From positions 1 to 41,156 of the forward strand of contig QXZH01000108.1 in the NCBI GenBank assembly GCA_009886465.1: DNA of 41,156 nucleotides, given 5' to 3'. Positions 16,963-26,195 of the stretch are shown here, piece by piece. How positions within the stretch are numbered: position 1 is the first letter of the stretch; each line of letters starts with the position of its first letter. Below the pieces are notes generated by a model. The model was not told the origin of the DNA and ran no database searches. It was given only the letters and a program-made list of their open reading frames with translations. The position numbers and the translations under genes were made by a program. This DNA comes from Opitutaceae bacterium. GTDB lineage: Bacteria; Verrucomicrobiota; Verrucomicrobiia; Opitutales; Coraliomargaritaceae.

Positions 16963-18300
16963 TCAATTGGTGGGATCAAAGATCCGGAAACTTACAGGCG
17001 CGCCGATCACGGAACTCTCCTCAGCAAGCAATGCGATCGCCCGTATAATCGCAGCCTCACTGCTCATGTGCGTTGTGACCATTAGTTTAGCGGTCCCATC
17101 GTCGAGCTCCTTCTGATTCACAGTAGCAAAGCTGATGTGTTCCTTGGCTAAAATGTCGGAAATCTTGGCGAGGACACCCTCTTCATCTCTAACGTGGATG
17201 CGCAAGTAGTAGCGACCGACGAGTTCATCTCCCAGAGCTAGTTCAAGACCATCAGCCAATTTTTGATGAGTGGCCTCATCTTCTTCAGAAATTACAGGCG
17301 ACGCTCCACCTTGCAGCATAAAGACCGCATCAGCAATATCGCTAATCACTGAACTAGAAGTCGCATCCTGACCAGCGCCACGCCCGATTAGAACTGTCGT
17401 GCCCACGACATCGCCCGTCACGCTGACGCCGTTATAAACCTCGTCCACTCCTGCAATTACTTCCTTTTTAGAAATCAGCGCAGGATGCAGGCGAACAGAG
17501 AGTTTGTTCGCCTCAAAGTCACGCGCGATCACCGCGAGTAGTTTAATTTTGTAACCGAGTTGACCCGCAATCTCTATATCCTCACCCGTGATCTCGCGAA
17601 TACCTTCGCAAATAATCTCCTCAAGCTTCACCCACTTGCCATGTGCCAAATAGGCCAGAATCACAGCTTTGTGTGCCGCATCGATCCCATCAAGGTCGAG
17701 TGCCTCATCAGCTTCCACGTAGCCAAGCTTTCTCGCATCGCCTAATGTAGCGTCAAAACTCAAGCCTTCCCGCTCCATGCGTGTGAGGATGTAGTTTGAG
17801 GTACCGTTCAGGATACCAAAGATTAGCTTAAAACGATTGGCTACCAATGCCTCCCGAATCGTTTTGATGATAGGAATACCACCCGCAACGGAAGCCTCGT
17901 AGAAATAGTGCCCTCCATTGCGTCGGGCGATTTCAAAAAGTTCTTCCCCGTGCTCGCAGATTAAAGCCTTGTTAGCCGTCACCACGATCTTGCCCTGATT
18001 AAGAGCGCGGCGCGTCAGCTCCAGTGCCTTACCCGTGCCGCCCATCAGCTCGCAGACGATGTCGATCTCAGGATTGTCAATCACCCTGGAGGGATCTTCC
18101 GAGTAGGACGCAGCAGGCACGACAACCTCTCGCGCCTTGGACGCGTCCTTGACCACGACCTGAGTGATTTCCAGCTGAGTGCCTAGTCTATACTCCAGAG
18201 CGACACGGTTTTTCTCGATATTTTTCCAAACTCCTTGGCCAACAACTCCAAAGCCGAGCAACCCAATACGAACTGTGCGTTTTTTAGACATATTATTCAA
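16963..18300 (-). CDS. hom: Homoserine dehydrogenase with C-terminal ACT domain
   Basis: RIGLLGFGVVGQGVWKNIEKN; VCELMGGTGKALELTRRAL; GILNGTSNYILTRM; C-terminal YYLRIHVRDEEGVLAKISDIL (ACT). Confidence 0.96.
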   Translation of the reverse strand: MNNMSKKRTVRIGLLGFGVVGQGVWKNIEKNRVALEYRLGTQLEITQVVVKDASKAREVVVPAASYSEDPSRVIDNPEIDIVCELMGGTGKALELTRRALNQGKIVVTANKALICEHGEELFEIARRNGGHYFYEASVAGGIPIIKTIREALVANRFKLIFGILNGTSNYILTRMEREGLSFDATLGDARKLGYVEADEALDLDGIDAAHKAVILAYLAHGKWVKLEEIICEGIREITGEDIEIAGQLGYKIKLLAVIARDFEANKLSVRLHPALISKKEVIAGVDEVYNGVSVTGDVVGTTVLIGRGAGQDATSSSVISDIADAVFMLQGGASPVISEEDEATHQKLADGLELALGDELVGRYYLRIHVRDEEGVLAKISDILAKEHISFATVNQKELDDGTAKLMVTTHMSSEAAIIRAIALLAEESSVIGAPVSFRIFDPTN

Positions 18301-18502
18301 ATTTCTAGATGTAAATGCTTAGCATACCGCTAATTAGGAGTGAACTTGGCATTTTTTAACCAATAGCTACTCCCGAAATACTCAAGGTCATAATCTAGAC
18401 CATCAAGCGAACAAAGATATAGACGACAGCAAGGTGAGCCCACGCCGAAAATAAGCAGCGAATTTTAGGAATCTGGTTTCTAGCCCTAGCTTGCACCACG
18501 TG

Positions 18503-20014
18503 CTATAATTTGAGAATCACAAATCGTTTCTTGCCATCCGCCCAGACGTAGAAACGATTTTGCCTATTCACGACCAGATTCTCTTCAATCCCATCGATGC
18601 TATTGACCACATTCCCGTTGATCTCGATGATCACGGTCAAAGGCTCCAATCTATCGACAAAAGATGAGCCATCTTCCACTTCCATGACTAAGACCCCGTC
18701 GATGTCTTTTGGAATTTTATAGTCATCGCGCAACTCATCGTCGAGCGGTCGGAGACTGACGCCTTTAAGGGCGCTAGAATCCGTATTGATGGTGCCCACT
18801 TTTCCAGTGAGACTACCCAGCGTGATTGGTAATACCATGGTCTTGCCTTGGCGTATTAAAGTCACTGCGACCTTAGTGCCTGGAAGAACTTGAGAAACCA
18901 CTAAGCGAAGCTCAGCAGCCGAATCGATCTCTCTTTCGTCGATTTTCAGAATAATATCCCCGTGCCGAATACCGCCTCTCGAAGCGGGCGAGTCTTCTTG
19001 CACTTGATTGACCAGCGCACCACGTGTGCTCTCTAATCCAAAGGCGTCGGCTATTTCTCGGTTTAGATCGTCTGGGAAAAGCCCCAGCATCCCTCGGGGT
19101 ACTTCGCCGCTTTTAATCAAATTCGAAGCTACATTGAGCACCATATTGACAGGAATGGCGAAACCGAGACCGATGCTACCTCCGCTGTTTGAGACGATTG
19201 CCGTATTGATACCAACCAGTCGCCCCCATGCATCGACCAGCGCACCTCCCGAGTTACCTAAATTGATCGCTGCGTCGGTCTGAATAAAGTTCTCATAAGA
19301 TCCTGCTCCGAGAATCTGGCCACCTCGATTACGCTCAAGCGCAGAAACAATCCCCTGAGTTGCTGTGAGTCCCAAATCGCGCGGGTTGCCAATCGCAAAG
19401 ACAATGTCCCCCACACGCAGAAGATCGCTATCGGCCAGCGTCACGGCGGGCAGGGACACATTCGCCTCAATCTTCAGGATGGCGACATCAGTCTTCGAGT
19501 CGGAACCGATTAGAGTAGCCACATACTCGGTGCCATCATTCAGGCGGACAAGTATCTCATCCACCTCGCGTCCTCGCATCCCTTGCACCACATGGTAATT
19601 AGTCACGATGTAGCCATCAGCAGAAATAATCACACCTGAGCCCACTCCTAGTCGCTCCTTACGCTCCCGGTTCGAACCCTCTTCAGGCATCACACGAGGA
19701 ATGGAGCGACCGAATTGCCGGTAGATTTCGGGCAAGGTTAGGCTTTGCCGAGCCGACACTATTTGCGAAGTATATATCGCCACCACCGAAGGTGTGGCTT
19801 TTTCTAAAACGTCCGCATACGAGACCAATGGCATATCCGCTATTTTAGAGATAGACTTAGCATCCACATTAACATCGAGAGGCGGATTCTTGTCCGCAAA
19901 CAAGAGTGAAGAAGTAAGTAGAGAGATTAGCGAGAGACGAGATGTGTATTTCATATTCGGATACGTGATTAGAGTGTAATTACATGACAGAACCCAAAGC
20001 TCGGAGTTCCGCAA
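18503..20014 (-). CDS. HtrA/DegP-type trypsin-like serine protease with PDZ domains (start probably ~19954, MKYTSRL)
   Basis: Catalytic triad contexts GYIVTNYHVVQG (His), SKTDVAILKI (Asp), INLGNSGGALVD (Ser); PDZ region GALVNQVQEDSPASRGGIRHGDIILKIDEREI. Confidence 0.93.
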   Translation of the reverse strand: MRNSELWVLSCNYTLITYPNMKYTSRLSLISLLTSSLLFADKNPPLDVNVDAKSISKIADMPLVSYADVLEKATPSVVAIYTSQIVSARQSLTLPEIYRQFGRSIPRVMPEEGSNRERKERLGVGSGVIISADGYIVTNYHVVQGMRGREVDEILVRLNDGTEYVATLIGSDSKTDVAILKIEANVSLPAVTLADSDLLRVGDIVFAIGNPRDLGLTATQGIVSALERNRGGQILGAGSYENFIQTDAAINLGNSGGALVDAWGRLVGINTAIVSNSGGSIGLGFAIPVNMVLNVASNLIKSGEVPRGMLGLFPDDLNREIADAFGLESTRGALVNQVQEDSPASRGGIRHGDIILKIDEREIDSAAELRLVVSQVLPGTKVAVTLIRQGKTMVLPITLGSLTGKVGTINTDSSALKGVSLRPLDDELRDDYKIPKDIDGVLVMEVEDGSSFVDRLEPLTVIIEINGNVVNSIDGIEENLVVNRQNRFYVWADGKKRFVILKL

Positions 20015-20031
20015 ATTTCAAAGTGAATCTG

Positions 20032-20772
20032 CTAAAAAGGATGGCAGACCCAGTCTTCTGCTCCCTCAATTCCCAAGGTAGTACGCAGACGCCAAGCTAC
20101 CACCAGAGCCGCAATCAGTGCCAGACTACGCTGTATTCGCAGCAGCTTCGTAGATGTCATACTGAGCTGCACGCGCATAAACTGGCTCTGAGCGAGCCAA
20201 AGCAGCGGTAAAGTGCCTAGGCCAAAGCCGATCGCAAACTCGGCCCCCTTCAGTGCCGACCCAGAGAATAAGGCCAGGCCAAAAATCATATAGAGTGGTC
20301 CACAAGGCAGCAGTGGACTAGCTAGCCCAATCATCGCAGCGGCTACGGGCTTTTGTAGGCGGCTGTAACGAGCGGTCATTTTTTTATATAGCCCCCCCAT
20401 CCAAATCGGCTTTGGAAAAAAACGGTCTAATCGAAAAGCCACCACCAAAAAGAAGACAACAAGTATCCAAGGTAATAAATTAAGCCACGAACTGGAGACC
20501 GAGCGAATAACCACCGAGCCAAAAGTACCTGCCAAAGTGCCGACAATCGCGTAGGAGAGGAGCTTAGCCAAATGGTAGCAGGTCAAAACAAACTGCGGAT
20601 TAGCATCATTCGCCTTAGTCGGCGTAAATGCGCAAGAGAGTGGACCGCACATCGCTACGCAGTGGACACTGGTGATCAGCCCAGCAATCAAGGCCGTGTA
20701 GGCATTGTAAACTGTTTGGTAATCAAACATCTCGTCTACCTTGGATTGGTTGCGTGGGTTCATAGAAGACAC
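20032..20772 (-). CDS. SafE/UreH2-like transmembrane protein
   Basis: LIAGLITSVHCVAMCGPLSCAF and AMIGLASPLLPCGPLYMIFGLALFSGSALKGA motifs. Confidence 0.8.
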   Translation of the reverse strand: MSSMNPRNQSKVDEMFDYQTVYNAYTALIAGLITSVHCVAMCGPLSCAFTPTKANDANPQFVLTCYHLAKLLSYAIVGTLAGTFGSVVIRSVSSSWLNLLPWILVVFFLVVAFRLDRFFPKPIWMGGLYKKMTARYSRLQKPVAAAMIGLASPLLPCGPLYMIFGLALFSGSALKGAEFAIGFGLGTLPLLWLAQSQFMRVQLSMTSTKLLRIQRSLALIAALVVAWRLRTTLGIEGAEDWVCHPF

Positions 20773-21010
20773 CCATGTAGGGCGTTAAGAAGGCCTGCAC
20801 ACAAATTGTAATCATTCATCTTAGGATTAAAAAATACGACCCGATGGCAAGCCGCATCAAGGAAAGAAAACGACTCAATTTAGCCGATTTTAAGCATGGC
20901 TTACGAGTGTGAATGTCATGTGAGAACGCAAGAACTCATCTCACACTTTCACTTCGCGCATTACGCGGCAGTATTGACTTCAAAGGCTGAGACGGTTCCA
21001 ATAGTATGCT

Positions 21011-22105
21011 ATGGGCAATTCATTTGGCACACTTTTTCGTATTTCCACTTGGGGTGAGAGTCATGGCGGTGGTATCGGCGTCGTTATTGACGGTTGCCCT
21101 CCCCGCCTACCCTTAAACGTCGAAGAGATACAATTCGAACTCGATCGCCGCCGCCCTGGACAAAGCGATATCACCACACCCCGCAAGGAGAGCGATACCG
21201 CCGAGATCATCTCAGGCCTTTATGACGGTCAAACCACGGGTACCCCTATCGGTATCTACGTGCCTAATGGCGACCACCGCCCCTGCGCATACAAGGAGAT
21301 GAAGGATAAGTTTCGTCCCTCGCACGCAGACTTCACTTACCAGACTAAGTTCGGCATCCGTAATCACGAAGGCGGCGGTCGTTCCTCAGCCCGCGAGACC
21401 ATCGGCCGCGTCGCAGCAGGTGCCATCGCCAAGAAAATTCTCAAGCTAGCCGGCGACATTGAGGTGCGTGCCTACATCACCCGCGTGCACGACATCGAGA
21501 TGCCCGCGCTCAAACATTTCCCAAGCCTCGAAGAAGTCGAAGCCAGTCCCGTCCGCTGCCCACACCCAAAATCTGCCGAAAAAATGGTCGACCGGATAAA
21601 AGCCATGCGTAAAGAAGGCGACTCTGTCGGAGGCATAATTGAGTGTCGCGTGCGTAATTTGCCCGTCGGCCTCGGCGTTCCTGTCTTCGATCGCCTCGAA
21701 GCGGATATGGCTAAGGCCATGCTCTCGCTCCCTGCAACAAAGGGCTTTGAAGTCGGCAGCGGTTTTGAAGGCTCCTTACAGCAAGGCTCTGAGCACAACG
21801 ATGTATTTGTCAATAAAGACGGCAAGGTCGGCACCGCGACCAACCGCTCGGGCGGTGTGCAAGGCGGGATCAGCAACGGCGAAGAGTTGATCTTTCGCGT
21901 GGCCTTCAAGCCGACCGCAACCCTTATCCAAAAGCAAGACACCGTCGATAAAGACGGCAACGAAACCGAGCTGATGGGTCGTGGTCGCCATGATCCCTGT
22001 GTGGTACCCCGTGCAGTACCCATCGTCGAATCGATGGCTGCTCTCGTACTAGTCGACCACTGGATGCGACATAAAGCGCAATGCGAGAGCTTCGATTTTT
22101 CCTAA
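21011..22105 (+). CDS. aroC: Chorismate synthase
   Basis: [76 protein letters not shown]. Confidence 0.97.
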   Translation: MGNSFGTLFRISTWGESHGGGIGVVIDGCPPRLPLNVEEIQFELDRRRPGQSDITTPRKESDTAEIISGLYDGQTTGTPIGIYVPNGDHRPCAYKEMKDKFRPSHADFTYQTKFGIRNHEGGGRSSARETIGRVAAGAIAKKILKLAGDIEVRAYITRVHDIEMPALKHFPSLEEVEASPVRCPHPKSAEKMVDRIKAMRKEGDSVGGIIECRVRNLPVGLGVPVFDRLEADMAKAMLSLPATKGFEVGSGFEGSLQQGSEHNDVFVNKDGKVGTATNRSGGVQGGISNGEELIFRVAFKPTATLIQKQDTVDKDGNETELMGRGRHDPCVVPRAVPIVESMAALVLVDHWMRHKAQCESFDFS

Positions 22106-22132
22106 CACATCCCATGTAGTCTTGGTGCTCCT

Positions 22133-22930
22133 TTGCCGTATGCACAGATCTCAACAGGACAGCCGAGTGAGGAGGCTACATCTTATCTTTACCCTATGTT
22201 AGATACCGCTCCTCTAGTTTATTTCGTCTTTGGCATCCCAAATTCGGGAAGACGAGAAATCATCTTCGATCTGATTGAAGGCGGCATTCCCCAGACCGAA
22301 CAAGTCATTTACTTCCGACCCGACGGGGAAGCGGCTTGTGATTACGATGAACCCATCGAAGCACTAGATAATGTTAGCGTCGTCGGATGGAAGTTGAAGG
22401 ACAGCAAAGTCACTCACGGTAAGATCTCTGCTGCGCCTGAAAAGATAATCTTTCTCGCCCCTGGCTTGAGCGACCCATCGGATTGCGCCGAAGCACTTAA
22501 GACATGGAGCGATCACAACAACTGCCAGATTGCCCGACTCATTACGGTCACGCATTGCCACTTCCTTTCAGAAAACCCAAAAGCAAAAGCCTGGTTCGAT
22601 GCCTGCATTCACTTCTCGGATGTTGTGCTCCTTAACCGCCGTGAAGAAGCGGGTAACAAATGGGTAAGGGATTTCGAGACCGCTTATAAAAAAGCATGCA
22701 GCCCCGCGCGTTTTGTCATGGTCAAGAAAGGCTGCGTAAGCAATCCTGTGGAAGTGCTCGACCCCGAAGCACGCCGTACTTCACTTTACTTCGACGAACT
22801 CCTACCCATTGAAGACGACGAGTTCGAGGACGAGCACCAACCTGACGATATCAAGATCGATACGTATATTGAGCGGCTAGAAAGCGGCCATCGCGCCAAA
22901 CCGATTCCCTCGATAGCGAAGTTTCTTTAA
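22133..22930 (+). CDS. CobW/P-loop GTPase-like protein with degenerate motifs (start probably 22197)
   Basis: VYFVFGIPNSGRREIIFDLIEGG in the Walker A position but without the GK[ST] Lys; FSDVVLLNRREE in the NKxD-like position. Confidence 0.5.
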   Translation: MPYAQISTGQPSEEATSYLYPMLDTAPLVYFVFGIPNSGRREIIFDLIEGGIPQTEQVIYFRPDGEAACDYDEPIEALDNVSVVGWKLKDSKVTHGKISAAPEKIIFLAPGLSDPSDCAEALKTWSDHNNCQIARLITVTHCHFLSENPKAKAWFDACIHFSDVVLLNRREEAGNKWVRDFETAYKKACSPARFVMVKKGCVSNPVEVLDPEARRTSLYFDELLPIEDDEFEDEHQPDDIKIDTYIERLESGHRAKPIPSIAKFL

Positions 22931-22932
22931 CC

Positions 22933-23808
22933 TTAGCGCCCCGCCATCTCACTCTCAATCGTGCTAAGACGCTTCTGCTTATGACCCAGCTTGGGGATGC
23001 AGGCGATCAAGGCTTTCGTATAGGAATGCTGCGGATCTTCTAGGACGGTCTCAACCGCACCTTGCTCAACGATCTCGCCGCGATACATGACAATGACCTC
23101 GTCGGCGAAGCCTTTGACAATGCCAAAATTATGCGTGATTAAAATTATGCTCATACCTAGCTTTTCGCGCAGTTCACGGAGCAGGTTCATTATCTGGGCT
23201 TGGATGGTAACGTCGAGCGCAGTGGTCGGCTCGTCAGCGACTAGCAGTTCTGGCTCGCAGGCCAAGGCCATCGCGATCATCACGCGCTGCTGCATGCCAC
23301 CACTCATTTCGTGCGGATACGCACTGTAGCGCTTTGCAGCATCACGGATACCAACTAGCTCCAACAGTTCGACCACGCGACCTTTGACATTCTCGATATC
23401 GGGTCGGTGCAATCGCACCGCCTCTGCGATCTGATAGCCAATGGTGAAGACGGGATTGAGCGAGGAGGACGGCTCTTGGAAAATATATGCGATCCCCTTG
23501 CCACGAACGCCACGAATCGCCTCAGCATCCATCTCAAGAACGTTTTCTCCCTGAAAAAGAATTTCGCCAGATACAGTGCAATTCGGAGGTTTTGGTAAAA
23601 GCTGGGTCAAAGACATACAGCTGACACTCTTGCCGCTACCGCTCTCGCCCAGTATGGCCACGGTCTGCCCACCGGTTTCCACGGAAAAGTTAACACCGTG
23701 CACGACCTCATTAGCCTCGTCACGAGAGTGAAAGGCGATACGCAAATCAGAGACTTTTAGTAGGTCAGACATAATAAGAAGATTAAACGTCGAAGATCGA
23801 AGGTCCAA
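22933..23808 (-). CDS. Oligopeptide ABC transporter ATPase, OppD-like (start probably 23772)
   Basis: [63 protein letters not shown]. Confidence 0.92.
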   Translation of the reverse strand: MDLRSSTFNLLIMSDLLKVSDLRIAFHSRDEANEVVHGVNFSVETGGQTVAILGESGSGKSVSCMSLTQLLPKPPNCTVSGEILFQGENVLEMDAEAIRGVRGKGIAYIFQEPSSSLNPVFTIGYQIAEAVRLHRPDIENVKGRVVELLELVGIRDAAKRYSAYPHEMSGGMQQRVMIAMALACEPELLVADEPTTALDVTIQAQIMNLLRELREKLGMSIILITHNFGIVKGFADEVIVMYRGEIVEQGAVETVLEDPQHSYTKALIACIPKLGHKQKRLSTIESEMAGR

Positions 23809-23882
23809 TGCTGAATGATTGTAAATTAAAAATTATTAGGTTCGTTCAGGATTCGAATTTAGACATTCAATGTCCGACCTTC

Positions 23883-26186
23883 TTAGCGGGTTTGCATTTT
23901 AGGATCCACGATATCACGGAGCACATCGCCCAACACATTATAGGCAATCACTGTGACAAAGATAGCAAAACCAGGAGTTAGCATCCACCAGAAATTCATG
24001 AAAAATACGATCATATTTCCCTGCGATTGCTTGAGCATCAAGCCCCACGAAGCGGAGGGCTCGGAGATGCCGAGGCCAAGGAAGGACAAGGCGGCCTCGG
24101 CCAGGATGTAACCAGGGATAGCTAGCGTGGCGGCCACGAGCAGGTAGCTCGCGATGTTAGGTAGAATGTGTTTGATCAAGATCATAGGTACGCACTGTCC
24201 CATGCTCTCAGCCGCAACAACAAACGGACGATTGCGTATCGAGAGCGTCATACCACGGATAATCCGTGCAGTGCCTGCCCAACCAATCACTGATAAAATT
24301 ACGATGATGACCATGTAGACCTGCGTCGGTGAAAAGTCAGGACTGATAAATGCGGAGCGGAGCGCGAGCAGGAGGTAGAGACCAGGGATCGACATTAACA
24401 ATTCCACTAAGCGCATGGCAACAAAGTCAACCGTGCCGCCATAGTAACCCGCTAGTGAGCCGACGATGAAGCCGAGTATAAGGGTGATCGAGATGCCTAT
24501 GAAACCAATCGAGAGCGAGACCTGAGAGCCGTGTAGCAAGCGACTAAATATATCGCGCCCCGTTGCGTCAGAACCAAGTAAATAAATCCGCGCTGCGGGG
24601 TCTTCCGTTTCGAGCTGAAAGAGTTTACGCTCCATCGGGATGAACCCGAACAATTTATAGGACTCGGACTTCGAAAACCAAACGATCGGCGCGGTCGCAT
24701 CCTCAGAATGGATGTAGGTAGGCGAACCAACAGCTTCTTTTTGATAGAGCTTAGCGTGTAGGGCACCGTCTTTCCAAGCATAGCCGGTCGGCGGGTGGTA
24801 GGGCTTTACAAGATTCTGTTGAGTGATTGGGTAAGGTGAAATTGCCGGCGCGAAAAGTGCCCCACAATAAAGTAAAGTAAGGACGGCCAGCGCAGCCGCC
24901 CCCATCGGACGACGTAAAACACCACCTATCAAACGGCGAAACAGAGTAAAGACGATGTAGCCGACGAGCAGCACACAGGCCACCGCAAGCAAGCCCACTA
25001 AAAGCAGGCCGATATATTTCAATACCAGACCAGTCATCCCGAGTAAGCTGGGGGCAAAAACTTCTAGTAAAATCTGAAGCGCGATGATGCCGATCAACAC
25101 GAGCCAAACGAGATTCGCCTTTTGCCCGCGAGCGCTGTTTTTCGCTCCACCCTCTTGGCGGATACGCGGATCCAGCCAGCCGAGTAGCAGGTCGGAGAAC
25201 AGATTACCAAAAACCAACATGACTACGCCGATAAGGACGCCGGCCATGACCACATACTGGTCCTCACGGATGAGCGCTTCGTAGATCAACTGCCCGAGAC
25301 CGGGATAGTTCATCACATTTTCAACGAGCAGTGCTCCTGAGAGCAGACTGGCAAAGGAATAACCAAATGCAGTAATCAGCGGGTTGATCGCATTTCGTAA
25401 GACGTGTTTAAACATAATCACACGCTGAGCTACCCCCTTAGCCCGTGCAGTGGTGGCAAACTCGGCCTGCATGTAATCAATGAAATTTGCCCGCATGATA
25501 CGCATCATCCCAGCGACACTCCCGATTCCCAAAACGACAGTCGGCAGTATCAGGTGATAGCCGTAGTCCAGGATGCGTGCCCAAAGACCGAGAAACTCAC
25601 TCTCAACGGACGAACGTCCGCCTTCTGGGAATATCCCTGTGATGGCGGCAAAATAGACCGCCAAAATAGCTAAGAAAAACTCAGGAATCGAGAGCGCAGC
25701 ATAGGCTAGGAGTGCAGAGATACGGTCAAAGATTGAGTCTTTATAAATAGCCGCGAGTACACCTAGCGGAATGGCGATGCACCATGCAAAGAAGATTGAA
25801 GTCAGCGAGAGGATGAAAGTGGCCGGCACTCGCTGTTTGAGTAGGGTGAACACTTCGACTTTATAAGTCCAAGACTCACCAAAATAAGGCCAGCCAAAGG
25901 AGAGTCCCTCTTCAGGCTGACCGACCCAAGGCCCGTATTTGACCGGCGAAATATTAGCCATCCAGTGCCCATAACGGACGAACCACGCAGTCGCTTCACC
26001 GTCGGCGTTGACGAGGCCGAGTTGACGCTCTTGCTGCTCAATGATCGCAGGATCAATATCTTTTGCGGCGCGCGCTTGCGTCAGAAAATCGCCTGGTGAT
26101 AGATACATGAGCAAAGAGACCAATAAACTCACCCCGAGTAAAAGCGGCACCAATGAAAACAGACGTCGTATAATGAAGGCAAACAT
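23883..26186 (-). CDS. Fused OppB-OppC type ABC transporter permease
   Basis: N-terminal OppB (MFAFIIRRLFSLVPLLLGVSLLVSLLMYLSPGD; ARAKGVAQRVIMFKHVLRNAINPLITAFG; LLLGWLDPRIR) and C-terminal OppC (LLGSDATGRDIFSRLLHGSQVSLSIG; ILPNIASYLLVAATLAIPGYILAEAALSFLGLGISEPSASWG) in one 767-aa ORF. Confidence 0.93.
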   Translation of the reverse strand: MFAFIIRRLFSLVPLLLGVSLLVSLLMYLSPGDFLTQARAAKDIDPAIIEQQERQLGLVNADGEATAWFVRYGHWMANISPVKYGPWVGQPEEGLSFGWPYFGESWTYKVEVFTLLKQRVPATFILSLTSIFFAWCIAIPLGVLAAIYKDSIFDRISALLAYAALSIPEFFLAILAVYFAAITGIFPEGGRSSVESEFLGLWARILDYGYHLILPTVVLGIGSVAGMMRIMRANFIDYMQAEFATTARAKGVAQRVIMFKHVLRNAINPLITAFGYSFASLLSGALLVENVMNYPGLGQLIYEALIREDQYVVMAGVLIGVVMLVFGNLFSDLLLGWLDPRIRQEGGAKNSARGQKANLVWLVLIGIIALQILLEVFAPSLLGMTGLVLKYIGLLLVGLLAVACVLLVGYIVFTLFRRLIGGVLRRPMGAAALAVLTLLYCGALFAPAISPYPITQQNLVKPYHPPTGYAWKDGALHAKLYQKEAVGSPTYIHSEDATAPIVWFSKSESYKLFGFIPMERKLFQLETEDPAARIYLLGSDATGRDIFSRLLHGSQVSLSIGFIGISITLILGFIVGSLAGYYGGTVDFVAMRLVELLMSIPGLYLLLALRSAFISPDFSPTQVYMVIIVILSVIGWAGTARIIRGMTLSIRNRPFVVAAESMGQCVPMILIKHILPNIASYLLVAATLAIPGYILAEAALSFLGLGISEPSASWGLMLKQSQGNMIVFFMNFWWMLTPGFAIFVTVIAYNVLGDVLRDIVDPKMQTR

Positions 26187-26195
26187 GGTTAAGAT

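Noticed and set aside
19669-19679. GGTTCGAACCC, a tRNA T-loop-like string
   Set aside because: Lies inside the HtrA/DegP coding sequence (minus strand); no acceptor or anticodon stems around it.
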